NCBI RefSeq assembly: GCF_022808865.1
Contig: NZ_JAKZLB010000002.1
Location: forward strand, 200,019 to 264,018
From: Geothrix oryzisoli
GTDB taxonomy: Bacteria > Acidobacteriota > Holophagae > Holophagales > Holophagaceae
Direction: 5' to 3'
Length of the DNA stretch: 64,000 bases
The notes under the pieces are model-generated. The model searched no databases. It saw only the letters and a program-made list of their open reading frames with translations, and was not told the origin of the DNA. The position numbers were made by a program, and so were the translations under genes. Below, one piece after another: positions 11,878 to 20,279 of this stretch (position 1 is the first letter of the stretch; each line of letters begins with the position of its first letter).

Positions 11878-13418
11878 AAAACCGCAACGTCCTCTACTTC
11901 GTCATCGGCAGCGTGATCCTGCTGGCCGCCCAGTTCTGGCTCAGCTCGCGCTATGCCAAGCCGGTTCCGCAGGCCCAGGCCCAGCCGACGACGGCCGAGG
12001 CGCCCAAGCCCCAGGCGCCTGCGGCGCCCGCCCCGGCTCCGGCGGCCCAGGCCGCCCTGGAACCCGGCGTGAAGGCCGCGGACCCGGCCGCCACCCACAC
12101 CCTGGCCACGGCGGACCTCCGCCTGACCTGGCAGGTGGCCACCGGGGCCCTGAAGCAGGCTATCTGGCTGCAGGACGGCACCCCGTTCTTCCCCGACGCC
12201 TTCCCGGGCCTGAGCGCCTTCCGGGGCGCGGGCTTCGAGACGGTGCGCGAGGAGAAGACCGCCGCGGGCACCCGGGTGATTTTCGAGAACGCCGCGGGCG
12301 ACCGCCTGGGCTACCTCGTGCCCGAGAAGGGCCACGAGATCCGCGTGGAAGGGCTCTCCCCCCGGAACGCCGCCCTCCAGCTCATCACCAATCCCGGCAC
12401 GGACGAGGCCGTGAAACACCTGGGCCGCGTCTTCACCCTGTCCGAGAAGTCCGTCGACGCCGTGACCTGGGCCGAGATGCTGCATGATCCCTTCTTCAGC
12501 TTCCTGGGCGCCAAGCGCAAGGAGTTGCCGCCGTCCGCCGCCCGCCTGGGCCTGGACGCGGGCGTGGAGAAGGACGCCAAGAGCCAGCGCAACCACTACT
12601 TCGCCGCACTCTGGAAGCTCCCCCGCCCGGCGGGCCGCGACGCCTCGGGCTACCAGCTGCTGCCCGAGAACGGTCGCCTGGATGCCGCTCTCTACCTGGG
12701 CCCCAAGCAGGCCGAGCCCCTCCTGGCGTTCGAGAAGCCCTTCACCCGGGTCATCGACTACGGATTCTTCGGCGCCGTGGCCCAGCTCCTCTTCTGGGTG
12801 CTGCGCATGGTCTACCGCGTGGTGGGCAACTGGGGCTGGGCCATCGTGCTCTTCACGGTGATCATCCGCCTGGCCACCTGGCACCTGAACACCAAGCAGA
12901 CCATCTCCATGTTGCGCATGAAGGATTTCGAGCCGCACCAGAAGGCCCTCCAGGCCAAGTACGAGAAGTTCGGCGGCGACATGACCAAGAAGGCCGAGAT
13001 GCAGAAGGAGCTCATGGCCCTCTACAAGAAGAACGGCCACAACCCCATGGGCGGCTGCCTGCCCATGCTGCTCCAGATGCCCATCTTCCTGGCCCTCTGG
13101 TCCATGCTGAACGCCGTCTTCGAGCTGCGCCACGCCCCCTTCTTCGGCTGGATCACGGACCTGTCGGCCAAGGACCCCTTCTACATCTTCCCGGTGCTCA
13201 TGGGCGCGTCCATGTTCGCCCAGCAGGCCATGACGCCCGCCGTGGGCGATCCCGCCCAGCGCAAGATGATGCTGGTGCTCATGCCGGCGATGATGACCTT
13301 CTTCTTCGCGCAGAGCCCCGCCGGGCTTACGATCTACTACTTCGTGTTCAACATGATCGGCCTCGGCCAGACCTGGTGGATCATGCGCACCTATCAGCCC
13401 CAGCCCATCAAGGTCTAG
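11874..13418 (+). CDS. yidC: Membrane protein insertase YidC
   Basis: Inner-membrane insertase working alone or with SecYEG. The 514 residues show the Gram-negative layout: one N-terminal membrane segment (about 6-24), an Ala/Pro-rich linker, a large periplasmic domain, and a conserved C-terminal five-helix core starting near residue 295. The core includes the helix with WAIVLFTVIIRL and the later segment NPMGGCLPMLLQMPIFLALW. It ends in a short tail without a long basic extension. It overlaps rnpA by four bases and is followed eleven bases later by jag. Confidence 0.97.
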   Translation: MKNRNVLYFVIGSVILLAAQFWLSSRYAKPVPQAQAQPTTAEAPKPQAPAAPAPAPAAQAALEPGVKAADPAATHTLATADLRLTWQVATGALKQAIWLQDGTPFFPDAFPGLSAFRGAGFETVREEKTAAGTRVIFENAAGDRLGYLVPEKGHEIRVEGLSPRNAALQLITNPGTDEAVKHLGRVFTLSEKSVDAVTWAEMLHDPFFSFLGAKRKELPPSAARLGLDAGVEKDAKSQRNHYFAALWKLPRPAGRDASGYQLLPENGRLDAALYLGPKQAEPLLAFEKPFTRVIDYGFFGAVAQLLFWVLRMVYRVVGNWGWAIVLFTVIIRLATWHLNTKQTISMLRMKDFEPHQKALQAKYEKFGGDMTKKAEMQKELMALYKKNGHNPMGGCLPMLLQMPIFLALWSMLNAVFELRHAPFFGWITDLSAKDPFYIFPVLMGASMFAQQAMTPAVGDPAQRKMMLVLMPAMMTFFFAQSPAGLTIYYFVFNMIGLGQTWWIMRTYQPQPIKV

Positions 13419-13428
13419 GAGTCCAGCC

Positions 13429-13893
13429 ATGCGGAAGAGCGGCGCCAGCCTGGAATCCGTACCCGAGCTCATCGCCCGCTGGACGGCCCACCTGGGCCTG
13501 TCCGTGGAGGCGAAGGCCGCGCCTTCGGGCGACGAGGAGGCCTTCCCCAACCGCCTGGCCGTGTCCGGCCCCGACGCCGGCTGGCTCGCGGCCGACCGGG
13601 GCGCGGCCCTGGATGCCCTCCAGTTCCTGGTCCACGAGGCCCAGGGCGAGCGCGATGACGCGAAGCTGGCCTACCTGGACGTGAAGGGCGCCCGCCTCTT
13701 CCGCATGCAGGAGGTCATGGCCATGGGCCGCTTCGCCGCCGACCGGGCCCGGGAGCTCGGCAGCCACACCCTCGGGGCGCTCAGCGCCCGCGAGCGCCGT
13801 TGGGTGCACCTTGTGGTGAGCCGTGAGGAGGGCCTGGGGACCGAAAGCGAAGGCATCGGCACCTTCAAGCCGGTCAAGGTGTTCCGGAAGTAG
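13429..13893 (+). CDS. jag: R3H-domain RNA-binding protein Jag/KhpB
   Basis: A 154-residue protein of the Jag (SpoIIIJ-associated, KhpB) family, made next to YidC in most bacteria and thought to bind RNA. A KH-like central part, containing DALQFLVHEAQ, precedes the C-terminal R3H motif region RERRWVHLVVS. The tail GIGTFKPVKVFRK matches the family's conserved end. The N-terminal Jag-N domain is short or missing. The start codon and spacing fit the operon. Confidence 0.88.
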   Translation: MRKSGASLESVPELIARWTAHLGLSVEAKAAPSGDEEAFPNRLAVSGPDAGWLAADRGAALDALQFLVHEAQGERDDAKLAYLDVKGARLFRMQEVMAMGRFAADRARELGSHTLGALSARERRWVHLVVSREEGLGTESEGIGTFKPVKVFRK

Positions 13894-13903
13894 ACTGGCC
13901 CGG
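13887..13903 (+). promoter_or_regulatory. 17-bp direct repeat with TAGACT, copy 1 (before mnmE)
   Basis: GAAGTAGACTGGCCCGG is identical to the stretch at 15212-15228. Its last base is the first base of the mnmE GTG. TAGACT could be a -10 hexamer; if so, transcription would begin almost at the start codon, giving a leaderless mnmE message. No clear -35 is visible. Confidence 0.35.
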
Positions 13904-15204
13904 TGGTCCCGGAACCGATCTGCGCCCCCGCCACTCCGCCGGTCCCTTCGGCGGTGGCTCTGGTGCGCGTGTCCGGGACCGGGTTGGCGGCCCGCCTCGC
14001 GCCCCTGCTGAGCCTGCCGGAGCCCCGCCGGGCCTCCCTGCGGACGCTCCGCTGGGAGGGGTTCCGAGAGCAGGCCTTGGTGTTGTTCTTCCCGGCCCCA
14101 GCCAGCTATACGGGGGAGGACCTGGTCGAGTTCCAGGTGCATGGCAACCCCCTGCTGGTGCGGCGCCTGGTGGAGCGCCTCGGTTCCCTGGGCGTCCGCC
14201 TGGCGGAACCCGGTGAGTTCACCCGCCGGGCGCTCCTGAACGGCAAACAGGGTCTGCTGGAGGCCGAGGCCCTCCGCGACCTGGTGGGGGCCGAGACCGA
14301 CACCCAGATCCGGTTGGCCCAGGCCCGGGCCGGGGGCCTGCCCTCCTGGCTCCTGGAGTCCCGCCAGGCCCTGGCCCCCTGGGTGGCCCGGGCCGAGGCG
14401 GCCGTGGACTACGGGGAAGAGGAAGGCATCTTGCTGGATCTCTTGGTCTTGAACGGCGATCTCGCCCCCCTCCGAAGCCGGTTCCACGTGGAACAATCCC
14501 GCTCCCGGGCCGCGAGGCACCTCCAGGATGGCCTCCGCCTGGCCCTGGTGGGCCGCCCCAACGCCGGCAAGAGCACACTCTTCAACGCCCTGGCGGGGGA
14601 GGACCGCGCCATCGTCACCGAGATCCCCGGCACCACCCGGGACGTGCTGGAGGTCCGCTGCGAGTGGCGGGGCCTGCCCCTCCGCCTGTACGACACCGCC
14701 GGCCTGCGGGACACGGAGGATCCCGTAGAGCGCCTCGGCGTGGCCCGGGTGCACCCGGTTCTGGAGGGGGCGGACCTGGTGCTGCACCTCTGGCCCGCGC
14801 CGGACCCTGCGCCGGATCCGGTCCTCCAGGCGGCCCTGGCACCCTTCGCGGGCAAGGTCCTGGAGGTCCGCACCTTCGGGGACTTGGCCGGGGCCCCGGG
14901 CGTGGCCATCGCCGCCCACCAGGGGGACCTGGATGCCCTGGAGGTCGCCCTCCGGGACCGCATCCTGGGTGGACTGGCGCCCGATGCCTGCCTGGGGGCC
15001 CTGGCCACGGCCCGGCAGGTGGCGCTCCTGGACGACCTGGCCCGGCAGCTGGACCTCCTCGCCGGCCTGGCGCCCGGATGCCCTCCCGAGTTGCCGGCGT
15101 CCCTGCTCCAGGGGGCCTGGGGCCTTCTGGCCCGCCTCACGGGCGAGGATCGGGCCGAGCGCACCCTGGATGAACTCTTCAGCGGCTTCTGCCTCGGGAA
15201 ATAG
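13903..15204 (+). CDS. mnmE: tRNA modification GTPase MnmE
   Basis: With MnmG it installs the 5-(carboxymethyl)aminomethyl group on wobble uridine of certain tRNAs. The 433 residues comprise an N-terminal formyl-folate-binding domain (YTGEDLVEFQVHGNP near 65-80; EFTRRALLNGK near 105), then a helical domain interrupted by the G domain. The G domain has GRPNAGKST (near 219), a GTTRD switch and DTAGLRD. The C-terminal FCLGK keeps the catalytic cysteine of the C-x-G-K ending. The start is GTG at 13903, ten bases after jag. A parS-like palindrome is embedded in the coding sequence. mnmG, rsmG and parAB, frequent followers, do not appear. Confidence 0.96.
   Translation: MVPEPICAPATPPVPSAVALVRVSGTGLAARLAPLLSLPEPRRASLRTLRWEGFREQALVLFFPAPASYTGEDLVEFQVHGNPLLVRRLVERLGSLGVRLAEPGEFTRRALLNGKQGLLEAEALRDLVGAETDTQIRLAQARAGGLPSWLLESRQALAPWVARAEAAVDYGEEEGILLDLLVLNGDLAPLRSRFHVEQSRSRAARHLQDGLRLALVGRPNAGKSTLFNALAGEDRAIVTEIPGTTRDVLEVRCEWRGLPLRLYDTAGLRDTEDPVERLGVARVHPVLEGADLVLHLWPAPDPAPDPVLQAALAPFAGKVLEVRTFGDLAGAPGVAIAAHQGDLDALEVALRDRILGGLAPDACLGALATARQVALLDDLARQLDLLAGLAPGCPPELPASLLQGAWGLLARLTGEDRAERTLDELFSGFCLGK
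14480..14495. other. parS-like ParB-binding site 3
   Basis: GGTTCCACGTGGAACA contains the perfect 14-bp palindrome GTTCCACGTGGAAC and differs from TGTTCCACGTGGAACA only at the first base. It lies inside mnmE about 4.8 kb from the putative origin. Coding parS sites are normal in other species. Confidence 0.75.
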
Positions 15205-15211
15205 GCCCGGC

Positions 15212-15228
15212 GAAGTAGACTGGCCCGG
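15212..15228 (+). promoter_or_regulatory. 17-bp direct repeat with TAGACT, copy 2 (before gatB)
   Basis: Exact copy of 13887-13903, placed just after the mnmE stop. Here a GGGGAGG Shine-Dalgarno and the gatB GTG follow at normal distance, so a promoter with its -10 at TAGACT (15216-15221) would give a short leader of about ten bases. Confidence 0.4.
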
Positions 15229-15237
15229 GGAGGCTGC

Positions 15238-16698
15238 GTGAAGCCAGGGTTGGAAGCCATCATCGGTCTCGAGGTCCATGTCCAGCTGAGGACCCGGTCC
15301 AAGATGTTCTGTGCCTGCCGCACCACCTACGGGGCCCCCCCGAACACCCAGACCTGTCCCGTCTGCCTCGGACTTCCGGGCGCCCTGCCCGTCCTCAACC
15401 GCGAGGCCGTCCGCCTGGGCCTGGCCCTGGGCCTGGCGGTGGGGGCCCGGATCCGCGAGCACAGCACCTTCTACCGGAAGCAGTACTTCTACCCGGACCT
15501 GCCCAAGGGGTACCAGATCACCCAGGGGCCGGTCGCCCTGGTGGAGGGCGGGGCCCTGGAGATTCCCGGCGACCCGGTGGTTCGGGGCGCGGCCGGACCG
15601 GTGCGCATCGGCCTGGAGCGTGCGCACCTGGAGGAGGACGCCGGCAAGAGCAGCCATGACCAGCGGCCGGACGCCACCCTGGTGGATCTGAACCGGGCGG
15701 GCATCCCGTTATTGGAAGTGGTGGGATCACCAGACTTGAGAAGTCCCCAAGAGGCCTCTGACTTTCTGAAGGCCTTGCACCGCCTGGTGGTCTTCCTGGG
15801 CCTTGGCGAGGGCAACCTGGAGGAGGGTGGTTTCCGCTGCGACGCCAACGTCAGCCTGCGCCGGGTCGGGGAAGCCGCCTATGGCACCCGGGCGGAGGTG
15901 AAGAACCTCAACTCCTTCCGTTTCGTGAAGCAGGCCCTGGCCTTCGAGATCGAGCGGCAGGCGGCCCTGCTGCAGGCGGGTGGCCGCGTGGCCCAGGAGA
16001 CCCGGGGCTGGGACGCCGAGAAGGGCGAGACCCGGGCCCAGCGGAGCAAGGAAGCGGCCATGGACTACCGCTATTTCCCGGAGCCGGACCTGCCGGCCCT
16101 GGCGGTGACCGAAGCCGAGATCACCGCCGTGCGGGCTGCCCTGCCGGAGCTGCCGGAGGCGCGGAGCCGCCGCTGGCGCGCGGCCTTCGATCTGGGCGAG
16201 GAGGAGATCGCCACCCTGCTCCAGGACCCCGCCTTCACCGGGTACTTCGAGGCGCTGGCCGTGGCCTGCGGCAACGGCAAGGCGGCCGCCACCTGGATGC
16301 TCGGGGAGGTGAGCCGAACCCTCAACGAACAGGGACGGGGCATCGGGGCCTTTCCCGTGCCGCCGGAGGCCCTCGGGGAGCTGGTGGGCCTCGTGGAGGC
16401 CCGCACGATCAGTTTCGGCACGGCCAAGGAGCAGGTCTTCCCCGCCCTCCTGGCGGGCGAAGGCAGCGCCGGGGCCATCGTGGCCAAGCGGGGGCTCGCC
16501 CAGGTCAGCGACCGGACAGCCATCGAAGCCCTGGTGGCCCAGGTGCTGGCGGCGAACCCCGGCCCCGTGGCGCAGTTCCGGTCCGGCAAGACGGGGCTCC
16601 AGGGCTTCCTCGTGGGCCAGGTCCTGAAGGCCGGCGGCGGCCGACTGGACCCCAAGGTGGTGAACGAAGTGTTGGTCGAGGGACTGGCCAAGGGCTGA
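15238..16698 (+). CDS. gatB: Aspartyl/glutamyl-tRNA(Asn/Gln) amidotransferase subunit B
   Basis: tRNA-binding kinase/transamidase subunit of GatCAB, which converts Glu-tRNA(Gln) and Asp-tRNA(Asn) to the amidated forms. It has 486 residues. The N-terminus has IIGLEVHVQL and a zinc knuckle (FCACRTTYG...TCPVCLG). The signature HLEEDAGKS lies near residues 131-139 and the YPDLPKGYQI segment near residues 87-96. The C-terminus contains the YqeY-like tail domain ending in VVNEVLVEGLAKG. The start is GTG at 15238 with GGGGAGG upstream. gatA and gatC are not in the window. Confidence 0.97.
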   Translation: MKPGLEAIIGLEVHVQLRTRSKMFCACRTTYGAPPNTQTCPVCLGLPGALPVLNREAVRLGLALGLAVGARIREHSTFYRKQYFYPDLPKGYQITQGPVALVEGGALEIPGDPVVRGAAGPVRIGLERAHLEEDAGKSSHDQRPDATLVDLNRAGIPLLEVVGSPDLRSPQEASDFLKALHRLVVFLGLGEGNLEEGGFRCDANVSLRRVGEAAYGTRAEVKNLNSFRFVKQALAFEIERQAALLQAGGRVAQETRGWDAEKGETRAQRSKEAAMDYRYFPEPDLPALAVTEAEITAVRAALPELPEARSRRWRAAFDLGEEEIATLLQDPAFTGYFEALAVACGNGKAAATWMLGEVSRTLNEQGRGIGAFPVPPEALGELVGLVEARTISFGTAKEQVFPALLAGEGSAGAIVAKRGLAQVSDRTAIEALVAQVLAANPGPVAQFRSGKTGLQGFLVGQVLKAGGGRLDPKVVNEVLVEGLAKG

Positions 16699-16718
16699 TC
16701 CGCACCGCATGCTGGGCC

Positions 16719-17006
16719 ATGAGCAACGAGATCCCCCCCTCCCTCTCGGCCTGCCTCCCCGGCGTGGGTCACGTGTGCCAGGGCTGTGGGCGGATGATCG
16801 TGGACGCCGTGGAGGTGCCCGGCGAGGCCTTCCGCTGTCCTGACTGCCGGCACCTGGCCTCGGCCCCCGAGGAGGAGTTGACCCAGGCGGCCCTGTCCGA
16901 CCAGGAGCCCACGGGTCAGTCCCACAGCCAGCCCACGGTGTGGCGGCTGGTGGCGGTCATCGCCTTCGCGGTGGTGGCCCTCGCCCTGGTCTTCTGGAAG
17001 TGGTAG
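16719..17006 (+). CDS. Small zinc-ribbon membrane protein, function unknown
   Basis: A 95-residue protein with a CxxC...CxxC zinc ribbon (CQGCGRMIVDAVEVPGEAFR, then CPDC) in residues 20-43. A charged linker follows, then one C-terminal membrane helix (about 74-92, VWRLVAVIAFAVVALALVF) ending in WKW. The arrangement suggests a tail-anchored protein with its ribbon in the cytoplasm. It lies 20 bp after gatB and may be read from the same transcript. I do not recognise a named family. Confidence 0.7.
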   Translation: MSNEIPPSLSACLPGVGHVCQGCGRMIVDAVEVPGEAFRCPDCRHLASAPEEELTQAALSDQEPTGQSHSQPTVWRLVAVIAFAVVALALVFWKW

Positions 17007-17078
17007 GCCAGGCAGGGCTTCCGCGCCTATGCTGGGAGGCGGGAGCCCTGCTGCTCCGCCGAACCTGACGAGGCTGAC

Positions 17079-18275
17079 ATGCCCACGCCCTGGGGACCCA
17101 CCACCACCGCCATCCATGCCGGGAGACACTTCAACCCCACCCGGGCCGTGACCACGCCGATCTTCCAGACCTCGGTGTTCCAGCTCATGGAGAACCGCGA
17201 GGGCGCGGAGTTCGCGGCCAGCATCGAGCCGCCGGCCTTCTATACCCGCTGGGGCAACCCCAACAGCAGCGAGGTCGAAGCCGTCCTGGCCGAGCTGGAA
17301 GGCGCCGAACGGGCCCTGGTGACCGCTTCGGGCATGGCGGCCTTCGCCCTCGTCTTCGAGGCCTTCCTGAAGAACGGCGACCACCTGGTGGCCCCCGCGG
17401 CCATCTACCTGGGCACCGAGCAGCTCATCCGCCGCTGGGAGGCCGAGCGGGGCCTCCAGGTCACCTGGGTGCAGAACACCCTGGACCTGGGCGAGTGGGA
17501 GGCGGCCCTCCGCCCCGAGTCGCGGATGATCTGGGTGGAGACGCCCTCCAACCCGACCCTGGCCCTCACGGACCTGGCCGGTGTGGCGGCCCTGGGCCGC
17601 CAGTACGGCGTCCGCACCGTGGCCGACAACACCTTCCCCAGCCCCATCCACACGAAGCCGGTGCGTCTGGGCATCGACCTCAGCGTGGCGTCCGCCACCA
17701 AGTACCTGGCCGGCCATTCGGATGTGGTGGCGGGAGTCATCGCCGGGCGGGACGCCGACGTGGTGGCCTGCTGGCACCTGACCAAGGTCATGGGCCCCAC
17801 CCTGGACCCCATGGCCGCCTGGCTGCTGCACCGGGGCCTCAAGACCCTCGCCCTGCGCGTGCGCCGCGCCTCGGACAACGCCCAGGCCCTCGCCCAGTGG
17901 CTGCTCTGGCAGCCCCATGTGGCGCGGGTGGACTTCCCCGGCCTGCCCACCCATCCGGGCCACGAGATCGCCCTGCGCCAGATGGAGACGGGCTTCGGCG
18001 CCATGATCAGCTTCGAGCTCCGGGCGGGCCTGGAGGCCGGCCGCCGCTTCTGCGAGGCCCTGGAGATCATCACCCGGGGGGTGAGCCTCGGTGGCGTGGA
18101 AAGCCTCATCCAGCACCCCGCCAGCATGAGCCACCTGAAGACCCCCCCCGAGGTGAAGGCCCGCCTGGGCATCACGGACGGCCTGCTGCGGTTCTCCGTG
18201 GGCATCGAGGACCAGGCCGACCTTGTTGCGGACCTGGAGCAGGGCTTCCAGGCCGCCGCCCAGGGGGCCCCGTGA
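17079..18275 (+). CDS. Cys/Met-metabolism PLP-dependent enzyme (cystathionine synthase/lyase or sulfhydrylase type)
   Basis: A 398-residue member of the trans-sulfuration family, which makes or breaks C-S bonds in cysteine, homocysteine and methionine metabolism. The PLP lysine is Lys208 (SVASATKYLAGHSD). The cofactor phosphate contact YTRWGNPNSSEVE is at 55-67, the aspartate is in VADNTFPSP, and the substrate segment SLGGVESLIQHPASMSH is near residue 335. Sequence alone does not separate cystathionine gamma-synthase or lyase, methionine gamma-lyase and O-acyl-homoserine sulfhydrylase. Its stop overlaps the start of thiS, which hints at sulfide transfer from a carrier protein. A TATGCT hexamer lies at 17028-17033. 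Confidence 0.9.
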   Translation: MPTPWGPTTTAIHAGRHFNPTRAVTTPIFQTSVFQLMENREGAEFAASIEPPAFYTRWGNPNSSEVEAVLAELEGAERALVTASGMAAFALVFEAFLKNGDHLVAPAAIYLGTEQLIRRWEAERGLQVTWVQNTLDLGEWEAALRPESRMIWVETPSNPTLALTDLAGVAALGRQYGVRTVADNTFPSPIHTKPVRLGIDLSVASATKYLAGHSDVVAGVIAGRDADVVACWHLTKVMGPTLDPMAAWLLHRGLKTLALRVRRASDNAQALAQWLLWQPHVARVDFPGLPTHPGHEIALRQMETGFGAMISFELRAGLEAGRRFCEALEIITRGVSLGGVESLIQHPASMSHLKTPPEVKARLGITDGLLRFSVGIEDQADLVADLEQGFQAAAQGAP

Positions 18276-18472
18276 AGCTGCACCTCAACGGCGAGGTCCG
18301 GGAGGCGCCGGACCTGGCGACCCTGGCCGACCTGGCCGCCTGGCTGGACCTCCCGGCTTTCGGGAGCGCGGTGGAGCTGAATGGCGAAGTCATCCGCCGG
18401 GCCGACCACCCGGCCACGCCGCTCCGGGAGGGCGACCGGCTCGAGGTGGTGCGGCTGGTGGGCGGGGGCTGA
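18272..18472 (+). CDS. thiS: ThiS/MoaD-type sulfur carrier protein
   Basis: A 66-residue ubiquitin-like protein ending VVRLVGGG, the di-glycine tail that is adenylated and turned into a thiocarboxylate. The N-terminus MKLHLNGE and the central VELNGEVI segment fit ThiS, which gives sulfur to the thiazole of thiamine. It begins at GTG 18272 within the stop of the upstream PLP enzyme (GTGA overlap). No thiG, thiF or thiH gene is nearby, so a role in homocysteine or cysteine sulfur transfer instead of, or besides, thiamine is possible. Confidence 0.85.
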   Translation: MKLHLNGEVREAPDLATLADLAAWLDLPAFGSAVELNGEVIRRADHPATPLREGDRLEVVRLVGGG

Positions 18473-18475
18473 CGC

Positions 18476-20158
18476 TCAGTTCACCGTCAGGCCGAAGGAG
18501 ATGGTGCCGCTCGTGTAGGTGCGGAGGGGATCCACACGCACGCGCACCACATAGGTCCCGGCGGGGAGGCTCGTCCGGTTGATGACGCCGTTGGCGCCGC
18601 TGGAGGCCTCGGCCCAGGTCAGCAGGCCGTAGGAGTCGAAGAGCTCCATCAGGAGGCCGCTGCCCGGGGTGGAGAGGGTCAGGGTCCGGGGGCCCGTGGA
18701 GCCCTGGACGAAGCGGAAGGCCTGTGCGGTGTCCCAGTCATAGAAGTAGCCCTGGGCGGGCCAGGTGGTGGAGAAGCTGCCGGAGGTGCCGATCGGGAGC
18801 GGAGACACGGTCCACAGGGTGGGCCCTTCCAGGTAGATGGACGAGGTGGGGTCCGTCCCGTTGCCCACGTTCTCCAGGTTCAGCTCGTTGGCGAGGGGCG
18901 TCGCGGCGGCCACGCCGGCGAGGCGCTTGAGGCCCGTGAGGTAGGTGGGATAGCAGGCCAGCGGGGTATTCCCGAATTCGTAGGGGTTCGGGGTGAAGGC
19001 GGGATTCGTGGCCTTCCACATCGTCTGCAGGCCCGCCTGGGTGCCGCTGAAGATGGCGGCATCCTTCCAGATGCCCCACAGGGTGCGGGCCACGGATCCC
19101 GGGTAGAACTCGCCACCGCCCGTGGGGGTGTAGCCCGTGTGCTGGTCCAGGCGGAAGACGGTCGGGAGGCCCCCGCCCGCCGGGATGTCATAGGACGCCG
19201 GATCGTTGCGGAAGGCGCTGGACAGGAAGCTGCTGAAGCCGCTCACGAAGGCGACGGCCGGCTCGGAGGGGTCGGCGGGAAGGACGAACGCGTTGTCGTT
19301 GTCGCGCCGGATGATGGTGCCGTAGCTGCCGTTGCTGTAGGCCAGGCTGTCATCGGAGAAGAGCAGGCGGGCGAAGGCCTCCTGCAGGACGCTGTCGTTG
19401 TAGGCGTCGGCGCCCCGATCCGCGGCGGCCGGAGCGGCGTACCGCACCTCGTGCTGGAAGATGGCGCGGCCGCCCAGGGTCGAGCTCTGCGTGAGCACGG
19501 CCGTCCCACCGGGGCCCGTGGCCGCGCTGGGATAGGTGGTGGCGGGGGTACCCGTATTCCAGAACGCGTAGAGCTCGGGGAGCTGAAGGGTCGGCTCGAG
19601 GCTGCGCATGCCCAGGGCGAAGGTCGTCATCTGGTCGGTGATGGCGAAGGCACCCGCTTCACCGGTGGACTCCAGGGCCCGCAGGGTGAGGTTGCCGCTG
19701 CTGTTGGCGGAGAGGTCGGCACTGGTGGTCGCCCAGGTCGTGATCTGGTTGAAGGCGTCCGCACTGGCGTAGGAGGCGGTGGGAACGGCCTTTTTGGCCT
19801 CTCCGTAGAAGTAGAAGCCAGTGCCGGAGGGGGCCGGGACCTCGGTACTGGCGTAGAGGGCCACATAGAAGGTGATGCCCTTGGGCACGCTGAACAGGCC
19901 CGTGCCGGCGGCATCGAGGACCCCCGAAGCCTCCACCCGGCCCGACGTGCTGTTCACCACCTGGGCATAGCTGTACCGCGTGGGGAGGGTGGCGACGGTC
20001 GTGCTGAAACCCGAGGCGGACAGGATCCGCTTCTCGTACTGCCCCTGGACCGTGACCGTGATCGTGTTGGAACCGCCGTTGCTGCCGCCCCCGCCACAGG
20101 CGGCCATGAGCAGGAGGCCAAGGAGGCCGGTGAGGACTCGCCAGGTGGGTCGACGCAT
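18476..20158 (-). CDS. Large secreted lipoprotein, function unknown
   Basis: A 560-residue protein with a lipoprotein signal: MRRPTW, a hydrophobic stretch, and the lipobox-like LLMAAC (Cys near 21), followed by a Gly/Ser/Asn-rich linker. The body is rich in Thr, Ser and Gly with beta-type sequence. The last 90 residues (LTLSTPGSGLLMELFD to SFGLTVN) resemble a bacterial pre-peptidase C-terminal (PPC) beta-sandwich. No protease active site was found. The ATG at 20158 has CTGGAG upstream. It is convergent with thiS, three bases apart, and downstream of ribD. Function unassigned. Confidence 0.75.
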   Translation of the reverse strand: MRRPTWRVLTGLLGLLLMAACGGGGSNGGSNTITVTVQGQYEKRILSASGFSTTVATLPTRYSYAQVVNSTSGRVEASGVLDAAGTGLFSVPKGITFYVALYASTEVPAPSGTGFYFYGEAKKAVPTASYASADAFNQITTWATTSADLSANSSGNLTLRALESTGEAGAFAITDQMTTFALGMRSLEPTLQLPELYAFWNTGTPATTYPSAATGPGGTAVLTQSSTLGGRAIFQHEVRYAAPAAADRGADAYNDSVLQEAFARLLFSDDSLAYSNGSYGTIIRRDNDNAFVLPADPSEPAVAFVSGFSSFLSSAFRNDPASYDIPAGGGLPTVFRLDQHTGYTPTGGGEFYPGSVARTLWGIWKDAAIFSGTQAGLQTMWKATNPAFTPNPYEFGNTPLACYPTYLTGLKRLAGVAAATPLANELNLENVGNGTDPTSSIYLEGPTLWTVSPLPIGTSGSFSTTWPAQGYFYDWDTAQAFRFVQGSTGPRTLTLSTPGSGLLMELFDSYGLLTWAEASSGANGVINRTSLPAGTYVVRVRVDPLRTYTSGTISFGLTVN

Positions 20159-20279
20159 GGAAACTCCAGGAGGGGGAACCCCAGTATGGATCAAGGGTCG
20201 TGCCAGGAGGGGGCGGGGGCCAGCCCAGGCACATCCAGACATTCCGGGTACGACCCTGGTCGACGGCTTGGACGCACCC

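Noticed and set aside
11250-13550. 766-codon minus-strand frame opposite rnpA and yidC
   Set aside because: Antisense to well-recognised genes; no motif or start signal.
13429-16698. A plasmid-type or parABS operon here because of the parS-like site
   Set aside because: No parA or parB coding sequence is present; the site lies within mnmE and belongs to a chromosomal cluster.
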